Positions 46,473 to 55,581 are shown, counted from the first letter of the stretch. The stretch: DNA of 64,000 nucleotides from JBPRGG01 sp051418075 (GCA_051418075.1 JBPRGG010000071.1:35276-99275); one strand, 5' to 3'. Translations and numbers: made by a program. The notes: generated by a model from the letters alone, not told the origin.

Positions 46473-46494
46473 AAAAAATGCCCGCAAATGGGCA
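46473..46494 (-). terminator. Terminator between the two permease genes
   Basis: On the minus strand TGCCC and GGGCA (arms 46490-46494 and 46479-46483) pair around ATTTGC, followed by six T (46473-46478). A second GCCCG/CGGGC pairing with downstream bases is also possible. It should end the transcript of the 46543-48894 gene. Confidence 0.6.
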
Positions 46495-46542
46495 ATCATG
46501 TCCGCTCACGGGCAAAGTGTGTGGAGGATAATAAGTGTTTTT

Positions 46543-48894
46543 TTATTCGCTACGCAAGGAATTGACCGGGTTGATGAAAGCGGCCTTAATTGATTGATAA
46601 CTCACGGTAATCCAGGCAATTAAGAGAGCTGCCAAACCTGAAAGCATAAACACAGGCAAGGTCAAATTGATCCGGTAAGCGAAATTATTTAACCAGTCGT
46701 TCATCAGCCAGTAAGCCAGTGGGGCGGTCAAAGCAAAGGCAATAGCTACTAAAATGGTAAATTGTCCCGAGACCATGATGACCAGGTTAGAAGCAGAAGC
46801 ACCTAATACTTTTCTGATGCCAATTTCCCTGGTTCGCTGCTCTGCGCTATAAGAAGCCAACCCAAATAAGCCCAGGCAGGATATAAATATTGCAATAACA
46901 GCAAACATACTAGCCAAACGTCCGATCATAATCTCACTTTTGTACATCTCATCAAAAGTCTGATCCAGGAAATGATAGGCAAAGGGAAAGTTGCCATTAT
47001 ATTTTTTATAAACCTGTTCAATGGCAGCCAAAGATTCGGCAGGATTTTTTTCATGGGTCTTGATGAAAGCCACATTTCTTTCCTGAGGCCGCAACACCAT
47101 GATCAAAGGTTCCATTACAGCCCGCATTGAATGAAAATTAAAATCTTCAACCACTCCTAATATGGTAGCATCAAAACCACTAACCTGAATGATCTGGTTG
47201 ACGGGATTTTCCAAACCCATCACGTCGGCCGCTTTCTGGTTAATAATTATACCAACTGAATCTGAAGCAAATTGGGGTGAGAAACTACGGCCCTGATCCA
47301 TACGCATGCCCAGTGTTTCAATAAAATCATAATCCACATTGATGAAAGAAAACAGAATATTTTCATCTGGAACTTTACCCGGCCAGTTTACCCCACTGGA
47401 AGAGTTGCCAATGTTCAAGGGATTAAAGTTACTGCTGCTCACCTGTTGAATGAAATTGAATTGCTCCAGATCATTTTTAAAAGGTTTAAAATTCTTACGC
47501 AGGTCGCCCTCGATGTTTATCCACACCACATTTTCCCGGTCCAGTCCAATGTCAGTATTTTTAATAAAGTTGACCTGGTTATAAATGATCATGGTGGAAA
47601 TGATCAGTAAAATACTTAAACTAAACTGAAATATCACCAGGCCCTTTCTGAATGCCAGCGCTGCTTTTCCCGACTTAAAGCTACCTTTCAGTATTTTTGC
47701 CGATTCAAAGGAAGACAGGTAAAAAGCAGGATAACTGCCGGCTAGCAAACCTGTGGCCAAAGCTATTCCCGCTAATTTCAGTAAGAAGATCGGGCTGCCG
47801 TAATCCATGATCAAGGTTTTTCCAATCACCTGATTATATACCGGCAAAATGGCCTCTACTAACCCTACTGCGAACATCAAAGAAAAGAACGTCAATAATA
47901 TTGATTCGCCTAAAAATTGTGCTTTCAGAGAATAATTAGTTGCTCCCACTACTTTTCTAATACCTACTTCTTTGGCTCTTTTTGCTGCTCTGGCCGTTGA
48001 TAAATTCATAAAGTTGATAATTGCAATCACCAGTATAAAAATGGCTACAAAAATAAAGATGCGTACATACTCGATTTTACCTCCTGAGACTTTACCCTGG
48101 TCAAAATCGCTATAAAGATACATGTCACCATAAGGTTGAATGAATAATTCTACTACAGACTGATCATTATTTTCTTTCACTACTTTTCTTATTTTATCTT
48201 CCAGGACAATGGGATCAGCCTGTTCACTGATCTTAATAAAGGTGAGTAAGCCATTGTTGCCCCAGGTCTGGGTCCAGGAATTTTGCCCGATGTAGCGTTC
48301 AATATTGAGCAGGAAATCAAATTGGAGGGAAGCGTTTTGAGGGACATTTTCAAACACTCCTGTTATTTTATAGTCATTATCATTAATGGCCACCACCTTG
48401 TTCAAGGCAGATTCCCCTGAAAAAAGTTTGTGGGCCAGTTGTTCAGAAATAACCACAGATGAAAAATCGCTCAGGGCATTTTGCTGATCTCCCTCCACAA
48501 AAGGATAGGAAAACATTTGTAAAAAATCAGGATCCACATAAAATCCTGTTTCCTTAAAAGATTTTTGATCATAGAAAAATACCTGTTCCAGGTACCAGGA
48601 CATCCGTGAAGCCAATTCCACCTCCGGCATTTCTTTTTTTAAATAATCAGCCAGGGGACCTGGAGTAGCGGGGGTAGTGAAAATATTCTCCCGGGAATAA
48701 TACTGGTTTTCCATCACCCGGTAAACCTGATCTATATCCTGATGAAATCTATCTGTACTTAATTCATGATTAATGGCTAAAAATATAAGCAGGCTGGTAG
48801 CCAGCCCCACAGAAAGTCCCAGAATATTGATAAATGAATATCCTTTTTGGTACCAGAAATTTCTGATTGCAGTATAAAAATAATTTTTAAGCAT
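46543..48894 (-). CDS. MacB/FtsX-type ABC transporter permease (copy 2)
   Basis: 783 residues with the same domain order as copy 1 and clearly related sequence. It starts MLKNYFYTAIRNFWYQKGY, then FINILGLSVGLATSLLIFL. RAKEVGIRKVVGATNYSLK and RTREIGIRKVLGASASNLV are the two coupling motifs, and the end NPVNSLRSE matches copy 1's NPVNALRYE. The pair looks like an old tandem duplication with independent transcription, since a terminator lies between them. Again no ATPase gene is adjacent, so it presumably works with an unlinked ATP-binding subunit. Confidence 0.88.
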   Translation of the reverse strand: MLKNYFYTAIRNFWYQKGYSFINILGLSVGLATSLLIFLAINHELSTDRFHQDIDQVYRVMENQYYSRENIFTTPATPGPLADYLKKEMPEVELASRMSWYLEQVFFYDQKSFKETGFYVDPDFLQMFSYPFVEGDQQNALSDFSSVVISEQLAHKLFSGESALNKVVAINDNDYKITGVFENVPQNASLQFDFLLNIERYIGQNSWTQTWGNNGLLTFIKISEQADPIVLEDKIRKVVKENNDQSVVELFIQPYGDMYLYSDFDQGKVSGGKIEYVRIFIFVAIFILVIAIINFMNLSTARAAKRAKEVGIRKVVGATNYSLKAQFLGESILLTFFSLMFAVGLVEAILPVYNQVIGKTLIMDYGSPIFLLKLAGIALATGLLAGSYPAFYLSSFESAKILKGSFKSGKAALAFRKGLVIFQFSLSILLIISTMIIYNQVNFIKNTDIGLDRENVVWINIEGDLRKNFKPFKNDLEQFNFIQQVSSSNFNPLNIGNSSSGVNWPGKVPDENILFSFINVDYDFIETLGMRMDQGRSFSPQFASDSVGIIINQKAADVMGLENPVNQIIQVSGFDATILGVVEDFNFHSMRAVMEPLIMVLRPQERNVAFIKTHEKNPAESLAAIEQVYKKYNGNFPFAYHFLDQTFDEMYKSEIMIGRLASMFAVIAIFISCLGLFGLASYSAEQRTREIGIRKVLGASASNLVIMVSGQFTILVAIAFALTAPLAYWLMNDWLNNFAYRINLTLPVFMLSGLAALLIAWITVSYQSIKAAFINPVNSLRSE

Positions 48895-49065
48895 CTCGTT
48901 TTGGTATGTATTAGCAATAAATGATTAGATAATTGTATGCCAGTTTTAGGATTTTGCAGAAAAAGGGTGGATAGGTCTATCAGAACCACTTAGTTTAAAG
49001 TAATTTGTAAGAGAGGCTGTACGAAAAAGAACAATACAGTTCAAAATCGCACAATGTAGAAGAAT

Positions 49066-49106
49066 AAAAAAAGCCGTTCAGGCTCCAATAAAAGCATAAT
49101 CGGCTT
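49066..49106 (-). terminator. Likely terminator upstream of the second permease region (after the 46543-48894 promoter side), reading from iorB
   Basis: On the minus strand AAGCCG (49101-49106) can pair with CGGCTT (49071-49076), or AGCC (49081-49084) with GGCT (49072-49075), followed by seven T (49066-49072). It lies 20 bases after the stop of the large molybdenum-enzyme subunit and so should end that operon. Confidence 0.6.
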
Positions 49107-49125
49107 AAAAATAATTATTAAATTC

Positions 49126-51255
49126 TTAACTTAATTTTGCCTGGCTAAAAGGTAATTTGGTGATCCTTACTCCGGTGGCATTGAATATGGCATTGGCCAC
49201 CGCACCGGCTATAGGAGGCATTCCCGGTTCACCTAATCCCTGTGGCCTTTCTGTTGAAGGCACAAAATAAATATCAATTTCGGGAGGTGCATCCATCATT
49301 TTGATCAAGCGATAAGTGTCAAAATTTTTCTGATCTGCCATACCATTGTTAAAAGTAAGCTCTCCGAACATAGCATGACCAAGTCCATCAATAATTCCTC
49401 CTTCCAATTGGTTCTCAGCCCCACTAAGATTAATTACCTGACCGCAATCCACCACACATGTAACTTTGTGAATATTAATCTTGCCATCCTCCACTGATAC
49501 ATCGGCCACCTGGGCCACATATGATCCAAAAGAGAAATGGGCACCAAATCCCTGGGCAATACTGTCAGGTTTGGCCTTACCCCATCCTGATCTTTCTGCT
49601 ACCAGTTCTATGACATTTTTATATTTTTTTACATCATAATCTACTTTTCCGGCAGGATTTGAAGCAGCCCGATCCAGCAATTCCAGCCTGAACTGCACCG
49701 GATCTTTTTGCAGCGTATGGGCAATGTCGTCCAGGAAGCTTTCTTCTGTAAGTGCTATCACATTATGATTAGGTGCCCGCCAGGCTCCAATGGTAATATT
49801 TGAATTTACCTGATGATAGTCAACCTGAAAATTTTTAACAGCACCAGCGGGAAAATTATTGGGTCGGGTAGCATTGCCTGAATTGATGGCAGCAGCACGA
49901 AGATGCCAGGCAGAAAGTTCATTATTATTATCAATGGCTGCCCGGTATTTATATAAACCTTGTGGGCGATAGAATCCACCTTGCATATCATCCTCACGAG
50001 TCCAGATCACATTAACCGGAGCCTGGGCCAGGTGAGAGATCATGGCTGCTTCAGTAGCAAAATCAGTTCGTAAACGGCGACCAAACCCCCCACCCATCCG
50101 GGTCATCATCACGGTAATTTTCTCTTCCGGAACATCCAGTAACTTAGAAACCGCCCTTCTTGCATTGGCCGGGGTTTGGGTAGGGCCATATAGTTCTACA
50201 CCATCCGGCCTTACATGGGCAAAGAAATTCATTGGTTCCATAGGTGCGTGAGGCAGAAAGGGGATCTCAAAATGGGCTTCCACTACTTTGGCTGCCTGAT
50301 CAAAAGCCTGTTTCACATCACCATCCTTTCTTTTAGGTTCGGGAGCATCCTTTTCCACCAACTGCTGAAACTCCTCAAAATGTTCATAGGTATTTTCCAG
50401 CTTTTCTCCATCTTCCCATTCAATTTTCAGGGCATCCAATCCCTTTTGAATTTGCCAGGTTTCAGTTCCCAATACGGCGATACTTTCATCGAACCGAATC
50501 ACCTTTTCTATACCTGGAAGTGCTTTGGTAGCAGTATCATCGTAAGATTTTATTTTTTTACCGAAGGCGGGCGGACGTGCCACCATGGCAGTAAACATAC
50601 CTTCCCGTTTGGTATCGCTGCCGTATTTTAATTTGCCGGTAACAATCAGTTTGTTATCTGAATTGGGTATCCTGGTTCCTAAAATTTTATATTCAGAGGG
50701 ATCCTTTAATTTTACATCCTCCGGGATTTCCACACTGGCAGCTTTTCCAGATAATTCACCATAGCTTAATTTTTTCCCGGTAGGTTTATGAATTACCTGA
50801 CCTTTTTCTGTATAACAATCAGCAGGGTTTGCCTTCCATTCACGGGCTGCAGTTTCCAATAATAAGCGACGGGCAGTTGCGCCGGCTTCCCTGAGGAAAT
50901 CCCAGCCATGCCTGATGGAACCACTTCCTCCGGCCACCTGCCGGGAGTATTTTTCGGTATCCAGGGGTGCCTGTTCGATGATTACTTTGCTCCAATCCAC
51001 ATCTAATTCTTCACCTACAATCATGGGTAGGGCTGTTTTGATGTTTTGACCTACTTCCGGGTTGGGTGACATAATGGTAATCAATCCATCAGGAGCAATT
51101 TTAAGATAGGCATTAGGCTCATAGTATTGAGCAGCTGTGGCAGGGTCAGCCATGGCCTTATTGGCAAACCAGTTAAACCCGAGCAACAAGCCTCCACCAG
51201 CTGCACTGGTTACTTTCAAAAAATCCCTTCTTTTTAATTTTCCGGTCTGAATCAT
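49126..51255 (-). CDS. Isoquinoline-1-oxidoreductase-type molybdenum hydroxylase, large subunit
   Basis: Xanthine-oxidase-family catalytic subunit (IorB type) of 709 residues. It starts with a Tat signal (KLKRRDFLKV, Arg9-Arg10) and a hydrophobic stretch, so the enzyme is exported folded. Molybdopterin-site motifs include MTRMGGGFGRRLRTDF, the loop GAWRAPNHN, and the C-terminal GLGEPGMPPIAGAVANA, whose Glu is the expected catalytic base. A VVDCGQVINLSGAENQLEGG segment is also typical. It overlaps the iron-sulfur subunit gene by 4 bases (ATGA). The substrate is unknown; N-heterocycles or aldehydes are typical for the family. Confidence 0.87.
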   Translation of the reverse strand: MIQTGKLKRRDFLKVTSAAGGGLLLGFNWFANKAMADPATAAQYYEPNAYLKIAPDGLITIMSPNPEVGQNIKTALPMIVGEELDVDWSKVIIEQAPLDTEKYSRQVAGGSGSIRHGWDFLREAGATARRLLLETAAREWKANPADCYTEKGQVIHKPTGKKLSYGELSGKAASVEIPEDVKLKDPSEYKILGTRIPNSDNKLIVTGKLKYGSDTKREGMFTAMVARPPAFGKKIKSYDDTATKALPGIEKVIRFDESIAVLGTETWQIQKGLDALKIEWEDGEKLENTYEHFEEFQQLVEKDAPEPKRKDGDVKQAFDQAAKVVEAHFEIPFLPHAPMEPMNFFAHVRPDGVELYGPTQTPANARRAVSKLLDVPEEKITVMMTRMGGGFGRRLRTDFATEAAMISHLAQAPVNVIWTREDDMQGGFYRPQGLYKYRAAIDNNNELSAWHLRAAAINSGNATRPNNFPAGAVKNFQVDYHQVNSNITIGAWRAPNHNVIALTEESFLDDIAHTLQKDPVQFRLELLDRAASNPAGKVDYDVKKYKNVIELVAERSGWGKAKPDSIAQGFGAHFSFGSYVAQVADVSVEDGKINIHKVTCVVDCGQVINLSGAENQLEGGIIDGLGHAMFGELTFNNGMADQKNFDTYRLIKMMDAPPEIDIYFVPSTERPQGLGEPGMPPIAGAVANAIFNATGVRITKLPFSQAKLS

Positions 51256-51719
51256 TTGACACCTCCTTTCTCAGCTGCTGTATGAATGGCTTTTCTAATC
51301 CTGATATAGGTTCCACAACGACAAATATTTCCCGCCATGGCTACATCAATATCACGATCACTGGGTTTAGGGTTTCTCTTTAATAAAGCCGTGGCAGACA
51401 TGATCTGCCCGGCCTGGCAATAACCACATTGTGGCACATCTTCTTCCTGCCAGGCTAATTGCACCGGATGATCACCTTCCTGAGACAACCCCTCAATGGT
51501 GGTTATCTTGTTGTTTCCTATAGCTGAAACAGGAATGGAACAGGCTCTTACAGCATTATCATTTAAATGAACTGTGCAGGTACCACATTGTGCTATTCCA
51601 CAGCCATATTTGGTGCCTGTCAATCCAATATTATCTCTTAGTACCCATAATAATGGGGTATCCGGACTGACATCCACCTGGTAATTTTGATTGTTGACAG
51701 TCAAAGTATAAGTTGCCAT
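51252..51719 (-). CDS. Isoquinoline-1-oxidoreductase-type [2Fe-2S] small subunit
   Basis: 155 residues carrying two [2Fe-2S] clusters. The plant-type ferredoxin cluster uses Cys40, Cys45, Cys48 and Cys60 (YGCGIAQCGTCTVH), and the alpha-helical cluster uses Cys98, Cys101, Cys133 and Cys135 (PQCGYCQAGQIM, GNICRCGTY). It passes electrons from the molybdenum site of the large subunit. No FAD subunit gene is nearby, as expected for the two-subunit IorAB type, whose acceptor is probably a cytochrome. It has no signal of its own and would ride through Tat with the large subunit. Confidence 0.92.
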   Translation of the reverse strand: MATYTLTVNNQNYQVDVSPDTPLLWVLRDNIGLTGTKYGCGIAQCGTCTVHLNDNAVRACSIPVSAIGNNKITTIEGLSQEGDHPVQLAWQEEDVPQCGYCQAGQIMSATALLKRNPKPSDRDIDVAMAGNICRCGTYIRIRKAIHTAAEKGGVK

Positions 51720-51987
51720 ATGTTATAATTTGGTTAGTACCTATTCCTGAAATATTTAATATAATGGGGTAAACAAAAGGGCTTTCAGATTTGTTTCTCC
51801 AGGCTGGTCCAAATATAGCTGTTTTACATTTCGTTAACATTTTTCCTGCCTTTTTCTATCAATGACATTATTCGGCCTTTAAAACTTAAATCCATAATTT
51901 AAAATATTACAAAATGCTGATGATCAGTCTGCAACAATCATAAACTTTTAATTTAAAAGGGTGTTAGATTTATAAAACTTGAATAAT

Positions 51988-52134
51988 ATGAAATTACCCG
52001 GAATTATAAAATTTGTATTAATAAGTGGTGTCATTTACAAATTAGTCACTTTTAAACCAGTCAGGAAGTTCCTGATTGCCTATGCTGTTTCTTTTGGAGC
52101 AGATTGGATAAGGAAAGAACTAACATCCAAATAA
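51988..52134 (+). CDS. Small 48-residue hydrophobic basic protein
   Basis: An ATG at 51988 opens a 48-residue frame ending TAA at 52134: MKLPGIIKFVLISGVIYKL, then a basic turn and KFLIAYAVSFGADWIRKEL. It has one or two short hydrophobic segments flanked by Lys/Arg. TAGATTTA at 51965-51972 is one base off the -7 consensus. It lies 28 bases before another small gene in the same direction, which raises the chance that it is real. No family recognised. Confidence 0.45.
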   Translation: MKLPGIIKFVLISGVIYKLVTFKPVRKFLIAYAVSFGADWIRKELTSK

Positions 52135-52162
52135 TTATTTTTTAAACTAAATTTTTTTCATT

Positions 52163-52444
52163 ATGGGAGAATCATTTCAAACACATGATCATCAAAAAAT
52201 TAAGGAATGGGCTGGAAAGAGAAAGGGAGAGCCAGCCAAGGTAGCAGGAAGTGGTAGTCAGGCTGATGTGGGACTGATCCGGATCCATTTTCCTGAAAAA
52301 AGCCAACATGATGAACTGCAAAAAATAAGCTGGGAGGATTTTTTTGATGAATTTGAAAAAAATCAGCTTGATTTTATCTATCAGGAGAAAAAAGAAGGGG
52401 GAGAGCTAAGTACCTTTCACAAGCTTATTCATAGAGGGGATTAA
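52163..52444 (+). CDS. Conserved small protein, often mislabelled as glucan branching enzyme
   Basis: 93 residues, hydrophilic, no signal peptide. I recognise the pattern from many bacteria: HDHQKIKEWAGKRKGEPAKV, then a Gly-rich turn (GSGSQADVGLIRIHFPE), ISWEDFFDEFEKNQLDFIYQE and a final STFHKLIHR. Databases often carry it as 'hypothetical' or wrongly as '1,4-alpha-glucan branching enzyme'; it is far too short for that. Its function is unknown to me. It is followed by a very strong terminator. Confidence 0.75.
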   Translation: MGESFQTHDHQKIKEWAGKRKGEPAKVAGSGSQADVGLIRIHFPEKSQHDELQKISWEDFFDEFEKNQLDFIYQEKKEGGELSTFHKLIHRGD

Positions 52445-52449
52445 AAAGA

Positions 52450-52485
52450 AAACCCGGAACAATATGTTCCGGGTTTATTATTTTT
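52450..52485 (+). terminator. Strong terminator after the 93-residue protein gene
   Basis: A perfect 12-bp stem, AAACCCGGAACA (52450-52461) with TGTTCCGGGTTT (52465-52476), around an ATA loop and followed by ATTATTTTT. Confidence 0.85.
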
Positions 52486-52889
52486 CATAATTTTTGATTT
52501 TATGTTGAGTAGCTCTTTGGGTTAAATAAGCTACACACCTTTAATTTCAATGTAATATCTATATCAAATATACATAATTGTTTTTAAAAGGCAAGTCAAA
52601 AAGTCATTTATTTTAAAATACATATAAAAAACCAACCTAATTCAACCTATTTTTAGCTAAATTTTCAATTATTTAGTAGTGAGTAAAAAAATGTTGAGTA
52701 TTATAACAACTTGACTTTGATTGTATAAGCCAGTTACAGATCGTTTCAAAGGACTGCAATGCATACCTTTTTCTAAGAACAAATCCTTATTCTCCGGACC
52801 ATAAAGAAACAGCCATAAAATCATTTCAACTGTGAGGCCACAAGAATATCAGAAAAAATTTGCAGGCAGACATAAATTCAATCCAATCC
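52486..52889. other. 404-base AT-rich spacer without a gene
   Basis: No coding frame of note. CAACCTA occurs twice exactly 10 bases apart (52633-52639 and 52643-52649), the spacing of sites on one face of the helix. CTAAAT (52657-52662) and ATTTAG (52671-52676) form a small dyad next to it. These may be regulator sites, but the gene they serve is unclear. Confidence 0.35.
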
Positions 52890-53126
52890 TTACTCCTCCT
52901 CATCATCAATTATTTCAGCGGCTTTTTCCTGATCTGATTGTAAAATCATCAATTTAATTCCACCCACAAATAAATTATGAATAGGAAAGGTTGAAACATT
53001 GTCTTCTTTTAAAAAACATTTTATTCCGGCACTCTGTAATCTTCCTTTGACAATATTGGCTTCAATTGGATTATTAAAAGTTTTAAAAATTACTATTTTA
53101 TCCTGTTCCTGATTTTTTCCTTTCAT
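52890..53126 (-). CDS. DUF2007 domain protein
   Basis: About 78 residues from the ATG at 53126; an earlier in-frame ATG at 53147 would add seven. The core VIFKTFNNPIEANIVKGRLQS followed by AGIKCFLKEDN is the DUF2007 pattern ('putative signal transducing protein'): a strand, a helix, and a strand, ending with an acidic tail EIIDDEEE. DUF2007 is a small ACT-like fold; no ligand is known to me. It stands alone, 123 bases after the HGSNAT-like gene. Confidence 0.75.
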   Translation of the reverse strand: MKGKNQEQDKIVIFKTFNNPIEANIVKGRLQSAGIKCFLKEDNVSTFPIHNLFVGGIKLMILQSDQEKAAEIIDDEEE

Positions 53127-53269
53127 ATTGAAGTAACATATATGCATCTTTTAAAATTCATTCCATAGATATTCTAAAACACGGTCATCTCTACCAGTAA
53201 TCAATGGGCTTTATTATAAACAAAATCTATTTCAAGGAAAAAATCTGATGCATTCAGATCTTAATTAAA

Positions 53270-54481
53270 TTATAATTTAATAAAAATCTTTTTCTTGTAT
53301 AAGATGTATGCCGGTATATAACACAAGCCAGTGAATAATAAGGCATAGAGGAAGGAGGCTAATTCAGGTGCCAGCCCCAGTTGTACCATTCCAGTAAAAA
53401 TGGCTGATTGCAAAGAAGTATCAGCTGATAAAGGAATGGCAAATAAAGCGGGCAACATGCCAGCAATAACATAAATAGTAATGGCATTACTGCCGAAAAT
53501 CACCCCAGGCCGGGCCCATTTTTTATGACCCAAACCATCAATAAAATAAAGACACACCCCCAACACCAGAGCAGCCAATCCGGAAGTATAAAGTACAAAG
53601 GAACTGGTCCACAGGTTTTTATTCAATGGGAAAAACCAACTCCAGAAACTACCCAGGGTAAAACTTAAAAATCCGGCTATTAAAATGAGCAGGACCTTAT
53701 GGTTAAGGTCTCTTTGAGAAACAATTATCTTACCCACCAGCATTCCGGTAATCCCGGTGACTATGGCCGGAAAGGTGCTTAGGATACCTTCCGGATCCCA
53801 GTTCTCTTCCCACATAGGACCGGGGATAATCAAACGATCCAGATAGGCTGCCAGGTTAGTTCCTTCATGTAAATTAGCCGCCACCATTCCATCAGAAACC
53901 TGGGTTAAATCCCCAATAGAAACAAGCCCACCCTGTCGCATCACTTCACCAGTAATTAAAGCCTGTCTGATGATTTCATCAATAGGTACTGGAACCAGGG
54001 CCATCACAAACCAATAACCTAATAAGATTAATCCGGCTATCCAGGCTTGCTTTTTCCAGTCCGAATTGAGAAAGAGAAGTGAACAAACCAGAAAAACAAT
54101 GGCAATACGTTGTAAGACCCCAGGGAAACGCAGGTCTCCAAATTCAAAACCAGGAAATAACCACAGGAACAAACCCACAGCAAATATTTTCAGTGAGCGT
54201 ATCCATATCTTCCGGTACATGCCTTTTTTCTCTGTTTCCAGTTTTAATCTTTTATTATATGCCAATACAATGGAAACTCCCACTATAAAAAGGAAAAAAG
54301 GAAAAACAAAATCGGTAGGTGTAATCCCATGCCAGGCAGCATGATCCAGAGGATGATAAATATAGCTCCAGGAGCCTGGGTCATTGACCACGATCATTAA
54401 GGCGATGGTAAATCCGCGAAAAGCATCCAATGAAACCAATCTTTTGGTAGATACGGACAAATTTTCCTGCATAACTGACAT
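53270..54481 (-). CDS. HGSNAT-like (DUF5009/DUF1624-type) membrane acyltransferase
   Basis: 403 residues and about ten transmembrane helices. The start RLVSLDAFRGFTIALMIVVND is the clear signature of heparan-alpha-glucosaminide N-acetyltransferase homologues. FVFPFFLFIVGVSIVLAY and GITPTDFVFPF support this, as does the conserved PGVLQRIAIVFLVCSLLFL region. In this family an active-site His sits in the first luminal loop; HPLDHAAWHG is the likely region here. It probably moves acetyl groups across the membrane onto amino sugars, e.g. in polysaccharide breakdown or recycling. Single gene. Confidence 0.87.
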   Translation of the reverse strand: MSVMQENLSVSTKRLVSLDAFRGFTIALMIVVNDPGSWSYIYHPLDHAAWHGITPTDFVFPFFLFIVGVSIVLAYNKRLKLETEKKGMYRKIWIRSLKIFAVGLFLWLFPGFEFGDLRFPGVLQRIAIVFLVCSLLFLNSDWKKQAWIAGLILLGYWFVMALVPVPIDEIIRQALITGEVMRQGGLVSIGDLTQVSDGMVAANLHEGTNLAAYLDRLIIPGPMWEENWDPEGILSTFPAIVTGITGMLVGKIIVSQRDLNHKVLLILIAGFLSFTLGSFWSWFFPLNKNLWTSSFVLYTSGLAALVLGVCLYFIDGLGHKKWARPGVIFGSNAITIYVIAGMLPALFAIPLSADTSLQSAIFTGMVQLGLAPELASFLYALLFTGLCYIPAYILYKKKIFIKL

Positions 54482-54843
54482 GGATCAATATTTTGGGTTA
54501 AAAAATAAAAATAGCATATTTCATACAAATTCATGCAAGGAAGATCGGGTTTTCTGACTTTTTGTAGAATTCTTTCTCATGTGGGGTGTGAATTTCACAG
54601 TTGGGTGTGAATATAGCAGGCATTATACCCTTTTTATAGGAAAACTAAGTTTGGCACACAATTTGGCCCTTATTAAGTGAATTTGGATTTTTAGGTGCTA
54701 TTTTTTCTGGAGGTAATCGATTTTTTGATAATGCTAATTCCAGAGTATCTAAAGGTTTAAAAATTGAGAATTTAATTTACATCTTTTTCATGGATTTAAG
54801 GCCAGGCCTGATGGGTTTGGCCTTTTTTTATATAATTTTAATA
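54482..54843 (+). promoter_or_regulatory. Regulatory-looking leader upstream of the Mut7-C gene
   Basis: This 362-base spacer contains a perfect palindrome TGTGAA-T-TTCACA (54587-54599), the direct repeat GGGTGTGAAT twice (54584-54593 and 54603-54612, 19 bases apart), and a sequence like a sigma-54 -24/-12 promoter (TTGGCAC at 54651-54657, then TTTGG, 54662-54666; -12 GC is GG). An intrinsic terminator follows at 54798. Together they suggest a controlled leader or a small RNA of about 150 bases. Confidence 0.35.
54798..54830 (+). terminator. Intrinsic terminator inside the Mut7-C leader
   Basis: AAGGCCA (54798-54804) pairs with TGGCCTT (54818-54824) and is followed by a T-run through 54829. 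It lies upstream of the Mut7-C start codon and has no plus-strand gene in front of it, so it ends either a small RNA or an attenuated leader. Confidence 0.6.
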
Positions 54844-55581
54844 ATGCATTTCTTAAAAATTAGATTTTACGGACCTTTAAATGACTTTTTACCAGTTTCC
54901 AAAAGACAACAAACGCTTAGTTATTCCTTTTTTAGCCATCCTACAGTGAAAGATGTCATTCAAAGTTATGGAATACCCCATACAGAAACTGTGTTGGTCC
55001 TTTGCAACCACCAGCAAATTAGTCTGAATCATCCTGTTCATGACCACGATTATATTTCAGTGTATCCTCCCTTCAAAAATCTGAGTGAAGATTACCTTCA
55101 GGTTAAACATCCTGAACCTATCAGATTTATCCTGGATGTCCATTTAGGGAAATTAACCAAATACCTGCGTATGCTGGGTATAGACTGCTTTTATGAAAAT
55201 GACCTGGAGGATTTAACCATTATAAATACTGCCAGGGAACAATACAGGGTGATTCTGACCCGAGACCTGGGAATATTAAAGCATCATTTATCCTTTTATG
55301 GTTACTGGCTGAGATCCCAGGAGCCCCAGAAGCAGCTTTTTGAAGTCATCGAGCACTATCAACTGACCAGATATTTCAATCCACTCAGTCGTTGTCTCAA
55401 CTGCAACAGCCTTTTGGAACCGGTAAATAAAAAGGACATACTGGACCAAATACCGCAGAAAACGATCCAATATTACAACCAGTTTTACAGGTGTGGTGGC
55501 TGCAGTAAGATTTTCTGGAAAGGATCACATTTTCAAGAAATGGAGAAGATGGTGCAAAACATCAGGCGAAGTATCAAATAA
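54844..55581 (+). CDS. Mut7-C RNase domain protein with an N-terminal ubiquitin-like domain
   Basis: 245 residues from the ATG at 54844. The open frame runs 54 bases further upstream, but that part is the terminator hairpin. Residues 1-80 are a ThiS/MoaD-like beta-grasp domain (FLKIRFYGPLNDFLP ... HDYISVYPPF). Residues 93-245 are Mut7-C, a PIN-like nuclease: FILDVHLGKLTKYLRMLG with Asp98, TRDLGIL with Asp141, and a zinc ribbon with Cys184, Cys187, Cys217 and Cys220. Expected activity is RNA cleavage; target unknown. The beta-grasp end has no GG, so it is not a conjugated tag. Confidence 0.8.
   Translation: MHFLKIRFYGPLNDFLPVSKRQQTLSYSFFSHPTVKDVIQSYGIPHTETVLVLCNHQQISLNHPVHDHDYISVYPPFKNLSEDYLQVKHPEPIRFILDVHLGKLTKYLRMLGIDCFYENDLEDLTIINTAREQYRVILTRDLGILKHHLSFYGYWLRSQEPQKQLFEVIEHYQLTRYFNPLSRCLNCNSLLEPVNKKDILDQIPQKTIQYYNQFYRCGGCSKIFWKGSHFQEMEKMVQNIRRSIK

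Noticed and set aside
54790..54843. N-terminal extension of the Mut7-C protein
   Set aside because: These codons coincide with an intrinsic terminator hairpin and give a hydrophobic stretch unrelated to the family.
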